NCBI RefSeq assembly: GCF_005876955.1
Contig: NZ_SSCL01000005.1
Coordinates: 1-64,000, forward strand
Length of the DNA: 64,000 nucleotides
Direction of reading: 5' to 3'
Origin: Sinomonas gamaensis
Lineage (GTDB): Bacteria > Actinomycetota > Actinomycetes > Actinomycetales > Micrococcaceae
Positions within the stretch are counted from its first letter, which is position 1. Each line of letters begins with the position of its first letter. The notes beneath the pieces are model-generated. The model made no database searches, was not told the DNA's origin, and saw only the letters and a list, made by a program, of their open reading frames with translations. Position numbers and translations under genes: made by a program. Positions 1-6,451 of this stretch are shown piece after piece.

Positions 1-57
1 CACGCCCTCCGCGCGATGCAGACGACGGATCTCGGCCCAATCCTCCACTCCCAACAC
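1..57 (-). CDS. istA: IS21-family transposase IstA, N-terminus only (runs off window)
   Basis: The visible peptide reads LGVEDWAEIRRLHRAEGV. This matches the well conserved opening of IstA-type transposases of actinobacterial IS21 elements, which is followed by a helix-turn-helix and later a DDE catalytic domain, both outside the window. The start is uncertain. GTG at 57 gives the usual family beginning. GTG at 48 is better placed relative to GGAGGG at 62-57. Only about 19 codons are present, so the assignment rests on this signature and on the repeated terminal motifs just upstream. Confidence 0.7.
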   Translation of the reverse strand, partial: MLGVEDWAEIRRLHRAEGV

Positions 58-115
58 CCTCCAAGCGTCGCGGAGGGGGTCAAAATTCACGCGACCCCAG
101 AGGGTCAGTCTTCAC
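1..115 (-). mobile_element. IS21-family insertion sequence, one end only
   Basis: The minus strand from about 115 reads out of the window as the terminus of an IS21-type element. Two copies of a terminal motif are visible, GTGAAGACTGACCC (115-102) and GTGAATTTTGACCCC (90-76), 25 bp apart. IS21-family ends carry such repeated sites for the transposase. The first residues of an IstA-like transposase follow directly. The exact tip, probably the TG at 114-113, and any target duplication cannot be fixed without the other end. The element interrupts the ABC ATPase gene to its right. Confidence 0.75.
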
Positions 116-320
116 GAGTCGCCGACACCCCGATGAGGACCGAGCCCTCCGTGGGGGTCAAGAGTCCCGTGAGGATGTGGAGGCCGGTCGTCTTTCCGGA
201 GCCGTTCGGGCCCAGCAGGCCATAGATCTTGCCGGCCTCCAGACGCAGGCTGAAATCGGACAGCGCGACCTGCTTTCCGTATCGCTTCCCGACGCCGTGG
301 ACGTCAACGCTGAAAATCAC
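105..320 (-). pseudogene. ABC transporter ATP-binding subunit, truncated by IS end
   Basis: The reading frame encodes the first about 70 residues of an ABC ATPase. It has an aromatic A-loop region (KRYGKQVAL) and an intact Walker A, GPNGSGKTT, then LTPTEGSVLIG. It stops at 105, inside the IS21 terminus. A full subunit is normally 220-300 residues with Q-loop, signature LSGGQ, Walker B and switch His, all missing here. Coding similarity ends with the residues ATR near 115 and the last two residues come from the IS. GTG at 320 is the probable start, preceded by GGGGG. It lies 23 bp after the small membrane-protein gene and was probably its partner. The product can no longer hydrolyse ATP. Confidence 0.75.
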
Positions 321-343
321 ACCAGCCCCCACATCACTGTCCG

Positions 344-604
344 TCAGGCCTTGCAGTAGGCCTTGAAGGTGCCACCCGAGTTCCACGACGGGAAGTCAAG
401 CGCGGGATACATGCCCTTTTGCTGGCACGCGATCCACCACGCAGTGAAAACGCCGAAGACCACGATGAGCGCCAGAGGGACCAAGATGAAGACGGCCCAC
501 CGGTCGGTCCGGTACTGCGAGCTGGCGGCGATTTCTGCTCGTTCCCGGATTGTTGATGTCAGCACAGCGCCTGCCACGGCGCCCCTTGCCAGGAGTAGGT
601 TCAT
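344..604 (-). CDS. small single-span membrane protein, unknown
   Basis: The 86-residue product has a polar N-terminal third and one strong hydrophobic span at about residues 36-59, flanked by Arg/Asp before and Gln-Gln-Lys after. The tail is short and contains Cys and aromatic residues. I recognise no family. It sits directly upstream of the truncated ABC ATPase on the same strand and may have been co-transcribed with it, for example as a membrane component or a transported or immunity peptide. That is a guess. Base composition is visibly less G+C-rich than in the core genes, fitting acquired DNA. Confidence 0.55.
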   Translation of the reverse strand: MNLLLARGAVAGAVLTSTIRERAEIAASSQYRTDRWAVFILVPLALIVVFGVFTAWWIACQQKGMYPALDFPSWNSGGTFKAYCKA

Positions 605-667
605 GAGTTCCTCACTTCCATGCGAAATGAACGAATTGATGGTCTGCGGCTCTACGGCCGCTGCGGA

Positions 668-934
668 TTAGTCCTCGCCTTCCCCGCCTCCCTTCTCGGA
701 CTGCCTAGTATTGCTAGACAAAACGGGTACGAAGAAGATCTCAACAGGCAAGCCGAGGGCCTCGCTGATAAGCCGAGCCTTCTTGGGGCCATTCACTGAT
801 CGAGTCCGCCCTGCCACGAGATTGTCAATGGTCCCCGGAGCACAGCCCACATACTCGGCGAGGCTGCGGTTCGTCCATCCCTTCCGGGCCATCTGATCCA
901 CGAGGATGTCACGCGCAACGAGCCTCATCCGCAT
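668..934 (-). CDS. phage-like helix-turn-helix (Xre-type) regulator
   Basis: The 88-residue protein contains a compact helix-turn-helix in its centre (NRSLAEYVGCAPGTIDNLVAG). The residues after it (KARLISEALGLPVEIFFVPV) are typical of small DNA-binding proteins on actinophages and integrated elements. ATG at 934 is preferred, with a second ATG at 928. Longer upstream starts would run through the repeat-rich control region and lack family-like sequence. It is divergent from the regulator at 1206, and the intergenic TTAGGCA array is the obvious candidate binding site. An immunity-repressor-like role is inferred, not shown. Confidence 0.65.
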   Translation of the reverse strand: MRMRLVARDILVDQMARKGWTNRSLAEYVGCAPGTIDNLVAGRTRSVNGPKKARLISEALGLPVEIFFVPVLSSNTRQSEKGGGEGED

Positions 935-1045
935 CTCGGCGTGCCACCCCCTTCGGTACGTCCGACCCCCAAAGCATGCAGTGAAGCCATTCAATCTGGG
1001 GGAACGCATCTTCGTCAAGTCAGAGGTAACGCAAATTGAAGTATA

Positions 1046-1175
1046 GTTAGGCAAATCTTAGGCACCGTTTGGGCATCTTCCGCGCCAAGCCAGCGCTGGC
1101 AGGTTGGAAAAGTTAGGCACTTCTTAGGCATGGCCTGCAGCAATGTCAGCGACGGCGGCGCCAAGCTGCCTAAGA
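1046..1175. promoter_or_regulatory. array of five TTAGGCA boxes between divergent regulators
   Basis: Two identical composite sites occur, GTTAGGCA-N2-TCTTAGGCA at 1046-1064 and 1112-1130. Inside each site the TTAGGCA cores are 11 bp apart, and the two sites are 66 bp apart, so all four cores face the same side of the helix. A fifth core in reverse orientation (TGCCTAAGA) lies at 1167-1175. A second short repeat, AGGTTGGAA, occurs at 1101-1109 and 1181-1189. The layout looks like operators for cooperative binding by one or both flanking HTH proteins. Confidence 0.6.
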
Positions 1176-1205
1176 TTCAGAGGTTGGAACAAGGATGAGG
1201 GAACC

Positions 1206-1676
1206 GTGATGAGTCAGCAGGACCTTGCGTCGTTGCTGGCAGACGTGAAGTCTGCCCGCCGATGGTCGTTCGAGGCCATGTCGCGGGCATGCGGGGGCGT
1301 GCCCACAGGCAAGCGGCTATTCCAACTCATCAACTCGCCGCTGAAGAACTTCCCTGACCCGGACACGATTCGGGGCCTTCAACGGGCCACTGGGGCGAGC
1401 GCGACGGAGATCGTCATGGCGGCGGCACGCTCTCTGGGGCTGGATGTGAGCGAATCTGATCCGGATGCACTTCACATTCCCGGGATCTCCCATGCCCCGG
1501 ACTCGACAAGAGAAGCCCTCCTCGCCCTTGGACGCGAGGTCTCGGCCCTCGTCGGCGACCAGAAGCCGGAAGCCCTCCCCCGCGATTGGCATGACTTGGC
1601 CGCATACGAGGGCCCACAGGATCACCTCGAGCGCGAACACGCCTGGAACGCCAGAGGCGAAGAACCTCAGGCATAG
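1206..1676 (+). CDS. HTH-like regulator of a mobile or phage-like element
   Basis: About 156 residues. The N-terminal 60 residues resemble a small helix-turn-helix fold (WSFEAMSRACGG, then a PDPDTIRGLQRATG segment as in Xre-type proteins), followed by a hydrophilic tail rich in Asp, Glu and Pro. GTG at 1206 (or ATG at 1209) is chosen because GAGGG lies a few bases upstream, while the longer frame from 1143 has no such site and starts inside the operator array. It is divergent from the regulator at 668-934 and ends before a strong terminator. Regulator function is inferred from the fold and the location. Confidence 0.55.
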   Translation: MMSQQDLASLLADVKSARRWSFEAMSRACGGVPTGKRLFQLINSPLKNFPDPDTIRGLQRATGASATEIVMAAARSLGLDVSESDPDALHIPGISHAPDSTREALLALGREVSALVGDQKPEALPRDWHDLAAYEGPQDHLEREHAWNARGEEPQA

Positions 1677-1715
1677 CATCAGCCGCAGCCCATCGGCTGA
1701 CGGGCGGCAACGAGA

Positions 1716-1747
1716 AGGCCCCGGAATCCAGAACGATTCCGGGGCCT
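1716..1747. terminator. bidirectional hairpin terminator
   Basis: A perfect 13-bp inverted repeat (AGGCCCCGGAATC, 1716-1728, with 1735-1747) encloses a 6-nt loop. It follows the HTH gene on the plus strand and touches the encoded CCA of the tRNA on the minus strand, so it can end both transcripts. Confidence 0.8.
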
Positions 1748-1749
1748 GG

Positions 1750-1823
<74 letters not shown>

Positions 1824-1882
1824 CCAGCCCGGGCGCAGTGCACCCGGGCCTTCCCATCCTAGTCGGTCTCCTGAGAGGCCGA

Positions 1883-3103
1883 TCAAACGTGGGGTGGAAT
1901 GGTGTCCGCGCCCCGGTACAGCGCCTCGAAGGTGTCGAGCGTGTACGTGATGCTGTGCTTCTGCACCATCTCGTGGCTGACCTTGCCCATCGCGAGCCGC
2001 TCGGCCTCGGGCAGTTCCAGAATCGCCGCGATCTTGGATGCGAGGTCGTCGCTGTCGTTAGGCCGGAAGAGGAAGCCGTTGTCGCCGTCGCGCACTAGAT
2101 GCGGCAGCGCCATGGCGTCCGCGAGCACCACCGGGGTCGAGGCGCTCATCGCCTCGAGCGTCACGAGGGACTGAAGCTCTGCGGTGCCGGGCATGCAGAA
2201 CACGTCGGCGCGCAGATACGCCTCGCGCAGCTCCTCATCGGACGCCAATCCGAGGAAACGGACACGCCCGCCAAGGCCAAGCCGCTCGACCTGGGCGTCA
2301 AGACGGTGGCGAATTTCGCCGTCGCCCACAATCTCGAGGTGTACATCGAGCTGGGCTGGCAGCTTGGCAACCGCGTCGATGAGGACATTGATGTTCTTCT
2401 CTTCGGCAAGACGTCCGGCGAAGAGCACCGTGGGCCAGGGATTCCTGCGGGCCTGCTCGCCCGGGCGCAACTCATAGGCATGGGCGTCGATCCCGTTCGA
2501 CAGCGGGATGACCTTGTGGAGGAAGGCATGATTCCGCATGGCCTCTGCGGCCAGCGGCGTGGGAGTGGTGACGACATTCGCCTTGCCCATGACCTTGCCC
2601 ATGTCCTTCCAGGACACCCGGCCGACGATGTCCTTGAACCACTGGGGGAACGGAAGGAACGGGTTGAGGTTCTCCGGCATGAAGTGATTCGTCGCGATGA
2701 TCCGAATCCCTCGCCTGGCCGCCTCGTAGAGGACGTGCTCGCCAATCATGTAATGGCTCTGGATGTGCACGACGTCCGGCTGGACACGATCGAACAAGAG
2801 GGAGATTTCCTTCTTGATCTCCCAAGGGAACACCACGCGGAAGTACGGGTGGGTCGGCACCGAGTGGGAGCGGAGCCGGTGCACTGTCGCCTCCGGCCTG
2901 AACTCGCTGAAGCTCTTGCCCTTCTCCGAGCGGCTCGCGAGCACGTGGACATTGTGGCCGCGCGCTGTCATTCCCTTCGCGAGGCGGTAGCCGAATTGCG
3001 CCGCGCCATTGACATGAGGCGGGTAGGTGTCGGCGCCGATCAGGATCGTCAGCGGCTTGGCGCTCTGTGCCGCGCGGTCGGGCTCAGGGTCGGATGGAGT
3101 CAC
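1883..3103 (-). CDS. GT4-family glycosyltransferase, lipid-linked sugar type
   Basis: The 406-residue GT-B enzyme starts after its polar head with ILIGADTYPPHVNGAAQFGYR, the N-terminal signature of GT4 enzymes that glycosylate diacylglycerol or phosphatidylinositol. ATNHFMPENLNPF is also typical of this subgroup. The C-terminal half has GRLAEEKNI and the EX7E-type donor site around AELQSLVTLEAMSAS. GTG at 3103 is chosen because AGAGGA precedes it and it removes overlap with the upstream gene; an in-frame start at 3160 exists. It follows a CDP-alcohol phosphatidyltransferase and a DMT transporter, so a membrane glycolipid or phospholipid glycosylation role is likely. The sugar is unknown. Confidence 0.85.
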   Translation of the reverse strand: MTPSDPEPDRAAQSAKPLTILIGADTYPPHVNGAAQFGYRLAKGMTARGHNVHVLASRSEKGKSFSEFRPEATVHRLRSHSVPTHPYFRVVFPWEIKKEISLLFDRVQPDVVHIQSHYMIGEHVLYEAARRGIRIIATNHFMPENLNPFLPFPQWFKDIVGRVSWKDMGKVMGKANVVTTPTPLAAEAMRNHAFLHKVIPLSNGIDAHAYELRPGEQARRNPWPTVLFAGRLAEEKNINVLIDAVAKLPAQLDVHLEIVGDGEIRHRLDAQVERLGLGGRVRFLGLASDEELREAYLRADVFCMPGTAELQSLVTLEAMSASTPVVLADAMALPHLVRDGDNGFLFRPNDSDDLASKIAAILELPEAERLAMGKVSHEMVQKHSITYTLDTFEALYRGADTIPPHV

Positions 3104-3125
3104 GGTTCCTCTTCTGGTCGGCCGG

Positions 3126-4043
3126 TCACTGTCCTGGCTCAGCGGACCCCCGGAGTTCACGGGCGGCCTCGTTCCGTCGGCTGGTCACCTCGGGATGGTG
3201 CCGGGACAGGGCAATGACACCCACGATAGCAATGAGGGCCGCAGCAGCCATGGCAATCCCCACCACGGGCGGCACGTGGGGCATGAGCTCGTGGAGGATG
3301 GCGATGCCGATCGCCACCCCCACCATAGGGTCGATCACCGTCAGGCCGGCGATGACGAGGTCCGGCGGCCCGGAGGAATAGGCGTTCTGCACGAACCACG
3401 AACCGAGGCCGCCCGCCGCAGCGATCGCGATGATCGAGTACCACTGCACGTTCAGCAGGAACAGCCCGTTCGGGTCGAGCAGCTGGCGTCCGATGATCCG
3501 TGTCAGCACCGCGACGAAGCCGAAGAGGACGCCCGCGCCGAGGATGAAGACGAACGCATTGAGCCGCTGGCGCAACGCCACGGCGAGACTGCCGAACACG
3601 GCGATGGCGACTGTCAGGAGAAGCACGATCGTCAGCTCTTCGGTGGCGGAGACGTTGTGGTTCTCCTGGGTCGCGTTCACAGCCAGGAGGACGAACAGGG
3701 CGGATCCGGTGACGCAGGCGGTAATGGCGACGACGGTCGCACGGTTGAGCGTGATCCCCTGATCTTTGGAGTTCACCACCGTCGTGATGACGAGGGCGAT
3801 CGCACCGATGGGCTGCACAACGGTCAGCGGCGCCGAAATGAGGGCGACCATGTTCGACACGAGCCCGAGGAACAGCAGGAAGAGACCCAGAAGCCAGCGG
3901 GGATTTCGGAGCAGCCGGAAGAAGCCGTTCGAGCTCAGCCCGAGACCGCCCGTGTCGAACTTCACAGCGCTGCCTTGGCGCTGTGCTCCGAGCGCGAGGA
4001 ACAGGGCTCCCAGGAGCGCGAGGATGACGGCGAACCACACCAT
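3126..4043 (-). CDS. DMT-superfamily (EamA/NIPA-like) transporter
   Basis: The 305-residue integral membrane protein shows nine or ten hydrophobic spans in the two-repeat pattern of drug/metabolite transporters. Segments such as SAPLTVVQPIGAIALVITT and IAGLTVIDPMVGVAIGIAI occupy equivalent places in the two halves. The start ATG at 4043 overlaps the stop of the phosphatidyltransferase gene by one base (TGATG), so it is translationally coupled. A longer in-frame start at 4190 would lie inside that gene and adds only Arg-rich sequence. The substrate is unknown. Its place between lipid genes could mean transport of a lipid-linked precursor, or of Mg2+ as in NIPA proteins. Confidence 0.8.
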   Translation of the reverse strand: MVWFAVILALLGALFLALGAQRQGSAVKFDTGGLGLSSNGFFRLLRNPRWLLGLFLLFLGLVSNMVALISAPLTVVQPIGAIALVITTVVNSKDQGITLNRATVVAITACVTGSALFVLLAVNATQENHNVSATEELTIVLLLTVAIAVFGSLAVALRQRLNAFVFILGAGVLFGFVAVLTRIIGRQLLDPNGLFLLNVQWYSIIAIAAAGGLGSWFVQNAYSSGPPDLVIAGLTVIDPMVGVAIGIAILHELMPHVPPVVGIAMAAAALIAIVGVIALSRHHPEVTSRRNEAARELRGSAEPGQ

Positions 4044-4699
4044 CAGGAGCGCACCCCACCAATGCCGCGGGCACCGTCGTCCTCGGATCGCCGCCCGCCG
4101 CGCACGGGGCGGCCCTTGCGGACGATGGCCCAGAAGTAGTTGTAGCCAGCCACCCAATGCCCCGCGAGGCCGAGGCTCAGGAAGACCCATGCGGCGACGA
4201 GGTAGGCGTCGGCCCCCGGGAGCGGCAGTTTCGAGACCACAAGCAGCGGCGTTCCGATCAGCAGGAGCGCCGTCCGCAGCTTGCCCACGCGGCTGACCGG
4301 AAGATCAGGGTGGCTGTGGAAATAGAAGAGGGAGGCTGCGCCGAGAATGGCGTCCGGCACCACGAGCGCAGCAAGGTACCACCACTGGACCACGTCCGCG
4401 AGGACCAGCGTGAGAGCCACGGCGAGCAGGGCGAGCCTGTCCGCCGCAGGATCCAGAATGCGCCCCAGTTTGGAGGTCTGGTCGAAGCGGCGGGCGACGT
4501 AGCCGTCCACCCAGTCCGTCCCGCCCAGGAGCGCCAGGACGAGGACGGCCCAGCCGTATTCCCGCGCGCCCAGGACAAGCCACATGAACAAGGGCACGCC
4601 CATGAAGCGGATAACGGTGAGGACGTTGGGAATCGTCAGCACGCGGTCATGGTGGACAGCCGGCCGTCCGGGCCGGGAACCAGCACCGAACATCCTCAT
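4043..4699 (-). CDS. CDP-alcohol phosphatidyltransferase (PgsA-like)
   Basis: The 218-residue membrane enzyme has the complete CDP-alcohol phosphotransferase motif D-x2-D-G-x2-A-R-x8-G-x3-D-x3-D (TDWVDGYVARRFDQTSKLG, then RILDPAAD). The acidic residues bind the metal and the last Asp is the catalytic base. IPNVLTVIRFMGVPLF near the N-terminus is typical of phosphatidylglycerophosphate synthases. It transfers a phosphatidyl group from CDP-diacylglycerol to an alcohol such as glycerol 3-phosphate, or to phosphatidylglycerol for cardiolipin. Which one cannot be decided here. It is first in a coupled set with the DMT transporter and the glycosyltransferase. Confidence 0.88.
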   Translation of the reverse strand: MRMFGAGSRPGRPAVHHDRVLTIPNVLTVIRFMGVPLFMWLVLGAREYGWAVLVLALLGGTDWVDGYVARRFDQTSKLGRILDPAADRLALLAVALTLVLADVVQWWYLAALVVPDAILGAASLFYFHSHPDLPVSRVGKLRTALLLIGTPLLVVSKLPLPGADAYLVAAWVFLSLGLAGHWVAGYNYFWAIVRKGRPVRGGRRSEDDGARGIGGVRS

Positions 4700-4727
4700 C
4701 GGATACCCCGTAAAGAGGCCGGCGGCC

Positions 4728-5642
4728 TCAGCTTTGGACCAGCTTGCGCAGGAGGACCACGAAGGCCGTCGTCGACACCGCGAAGGCGGCGATCGGGGCC
4801 CAGCGCTCCCTGACCGCCTCGCCTACCGCATTCGGAGCTGCTGGACCGCTCTCCGACGAGCGGGCTGCCGACGACGCACTCGGCGTCTCCGCCCCCCGGG
4901 CCGTCGCACGCGCCGTCGCCGAACGGGCCATGGAGAGGGCGGCCGCGCGGAGCCGGTAGAAGCTCTCGCGGGCATCCTCGGCCAGGCCTTCAGCCTGGCG
5001 CTTGACGTCGAGTTCCTCGACCAGATCATCCCTGACGTCAAGAAGATGGTCGCGCCGCTTGGCGATGCGTTCGCGAAGCTCCGCTTCGCTGGGCGTCGGC
5101 GGCTTGATGCGTCCGTGGGCCCGGTCCTCTGCGGCCTTCTCCATCTTTGCCTTGGCCTCGGCGGCTTCCTTCGCTGCCTTGGCCCGCTTGTACTGGATTG
5201 TAGAGGGGTCGAGAACCCGCGGGTCGAAGGTGCGCCCCTCCTTCATCACGCCGAGATCATGGCGGAAGCTACGGATTGCCTCGGCTGGGATCAGGGGCAT
5301 GGCTTTCTTGACCCTGCCGACGCCCACCAGCGAGGCAATCAGCAGGAGGACAAGGCACACAGCCCCGACGATGAGGGCGGCAAGCCACCCGGGCATAATC
5401 GTCGCCAGACCAAGGATCGCTGCGACGACGAGCGCGATGACGAGCAGGCCGAGGAAGACGAGGGCGACACCGAAGAGGGCCGCCCCGATTCCGGCCTGAG
5501 TCCCGCGATCCTTCAGCTCGTACTTGGCGAGCGCGACCTCGTCGTTGAATTGACGGGGCCCCAGCCGTGCCGCCTGGCCCACCAGGTCCGGCAGGGCCGC
5601 GAGGCGCGGCCGCCTCCCGGCAAGCGTGTGGCGTCCACTCAT
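4728..5642 (-). CDS. holin-superfamily III-like membrane protein with charged C-terminal region
   Basis: The 304-residue protein has an N-terminal cytosolic stretch with LAKYELKDRG, then two close transmembrane spans (about residues 52-78 and 84-108) as in actinobacterial phage-holin-family (Phage_holin_3_6) proteins. A long Ala/Lys/Glu coiled region follows. The segment ELRERIAKRRDHLLDVRDDLVEEL resembles DUF3618. A C-terminal hydrophobic span (IAAFAVSTTAFVVLL) ends the protein. ATG at 5642 is the natural start, with AAGGGG upstream. Such proteins are common housekeeping membrane proteins in actinobacteria and are not evidence of a prophage. Function unknown. Confidence 0.7.
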   Translation of the reverse strand: MSGRHTLAGRRPRLAALPDLVGQAARLGPRQFNDEVALAKYELKDRGTQAGIGAALFGVALVFLGLLVIALVVAAILGLATIMPGWLAALIVGAVCLVLLLIASLVGVGRVKKAMPLIPAEAIRSFRHDLGVMKEGRTFDPRVLDPSTIQYKRAKAAKEAAEAKAKMEKAAEDRAHGRIKPPTPSEAELRERIAKRRDHLLDVRDDLVEELDVKRQAEGLAEDARESFYRLRAAALSMARSATARATARGAETPSASSAARSSESGPAAPNAVGEAVRERWAPIAAFAVSTTAFVVLLRKLVQS

Positions 5643-5779
5643 CGCTGGGCCCCTTCCCCTTCGGGCATTCTCTTGACAGGACCGTGGCGGTCCGTCACCA
5701 AAGCTACCATCGACCCCGCTGTCAGCGGGCCAAGCAGGGGTGAATGCGGGCAGAGAGGCGGCTTCAGCAGCAGATGAAG

Positions 5780-6190
5780 TCAGCCGATAGTCCCGAAAGC
5801 CGCTTCGGCGACGAGGAACTGCTCGGCGGCTACGACGGCGGCCGCGAAGGCATCGGCGTCGGTGGTGGACCCGCGGGGACCCCGCGGCTGCCACTCGTGC
5901 CTGGCCGTCAGCACAGGCTCAAGTCCGTCGCCCGGCGGCGCGTAGTAGATCGCGAACCGTTGGACAGGCCAACCGGCGGGGGTTTCAGGGGCTACGAGCA
6001 GCGCGGAGTTGGCGGAGTAGTTGATCCACTGGGCGATGGGGCGCCGGTGATCGCGGACGAACATCCCGTCGGCGTAGTGCTCCGCGGATCCATCACCGTA
6101 GATCCGCTCGTACCGGACCCGCCAAATCGTCAGGAGTGGGCCCTCGTAGCGGGTCCATCCCGCAGGCAACGACACCCTCTGCGCGGCCAT
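5780..6190 (-). CDS. conserved hypothetical protein
   Basis: The 136-residue soluble protein is rich in aromatic residues, with no signal peptide or membrane span. It has a mixed alpha/beta composition (LLTIWRVRYERIYGDGSAEHY, then APPGDGLEPVLTARHEW). ATG at 6190 begins MAAQRVSLPAGW. I do not recognise the family. It stands alone on the minus strand between the holin-like gene and the tRNA-Asn pair. The 137 bases after it contain only a weak hairpin (5715-5729) and the start region of the holin-like gene. Confidence 0.6.
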   Translation of the reverse strand: MAAQRVSLPAGWTRYEGPLLTIWRVRYERIYGDGSAEHYADGMFVRDHRRPIAQWINYSANSALLVAPETPAGWPVQRFAIYYAPPGDGLEPVLTARHEWQPRGPRGSTTDADAFAAAVVAAEQFLVAEAAFGTIG

Positions 6191-6215
6191 GGATCCATGA
6201 TATTCCGGGTAGTGG

Positions 6216-6288
6216 CTCCCCCGACTGGACTCGAACCAGTAACCCTTCGATTAACAGTCGAATGCTCTGCCAATTGAGCTACGGGGGA
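6216..6288 (-). tRNA. tRNA-Asn(GTT), copy 1
   Basis: The minus strand gives acceptor TCCCCCG/CGGGGGA, anticodon loop CTGTTAA (anticodon GTT) and T-arm CTGGTTCGAGTCCAG, with G73. CCA is encoded directly after it at 6215-6213. The body is identical to the copy at 6327-6399. Confidence 0.95.
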
Positions 6289-6292
6289 ATGG

Positions 6293-6320
6293 GCTGTCTG
6301 CCCTCACGAGGGCAGACAGC
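6293..6320. terminator. hairpin between the two tRNA-Asn genes
   Basis: A perfect 12-bp stem (GCTGTCTGCCCT with AGGGCAGACAGC) has the 4-nt loop CACG. Lying between the two tandem tRNAs, it can terminate or process the upstream tRNA transcript. Confidence 0.75.
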
Positions 6321-6326
6321 TCCAAG

Positions 6327-6399
6327 CTCCCCCGACTGGACTCGAACCAGTAACCCTTCGATTAACAGTCGAATGCTCTGCCAATTGAGCTACGGGGGA
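6327..6399 (-). tRNA. tRNA-Asn(GTT), copy 2, no encoded CCA
   Basis: The body is the same as in the copy at 6216-6288, with anticodon GTT. After G73 (6327) the minus strand continues CTTGGA instead of CCA, so this copy needs CCA addition by the nucleotidyltransferase. It is the upstream member of the tandem pair in transcription direction. Confidence 0.95.
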
Positions 6400-6451
6400 A
6401 GGCGCAACGCGGTCCAGAGTAGCAGGATGGGGGCCCCGACCGGAAATCGGC

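Noticed and set aside
4728-5642. Prophage suggested by a holin-like domain
   Set aside because: Holin-superfamily III proteins are common single housekeeping genes in actinobacteria, and no other phage genes are present around it.
5715-5729. Weak CCCGCT/AGCGGG hairpin as terminator after the gene at 5780-6190
   Set aside because: The stem is only 6 bp in G+C-rich DNA, where such repeats occur by chance.
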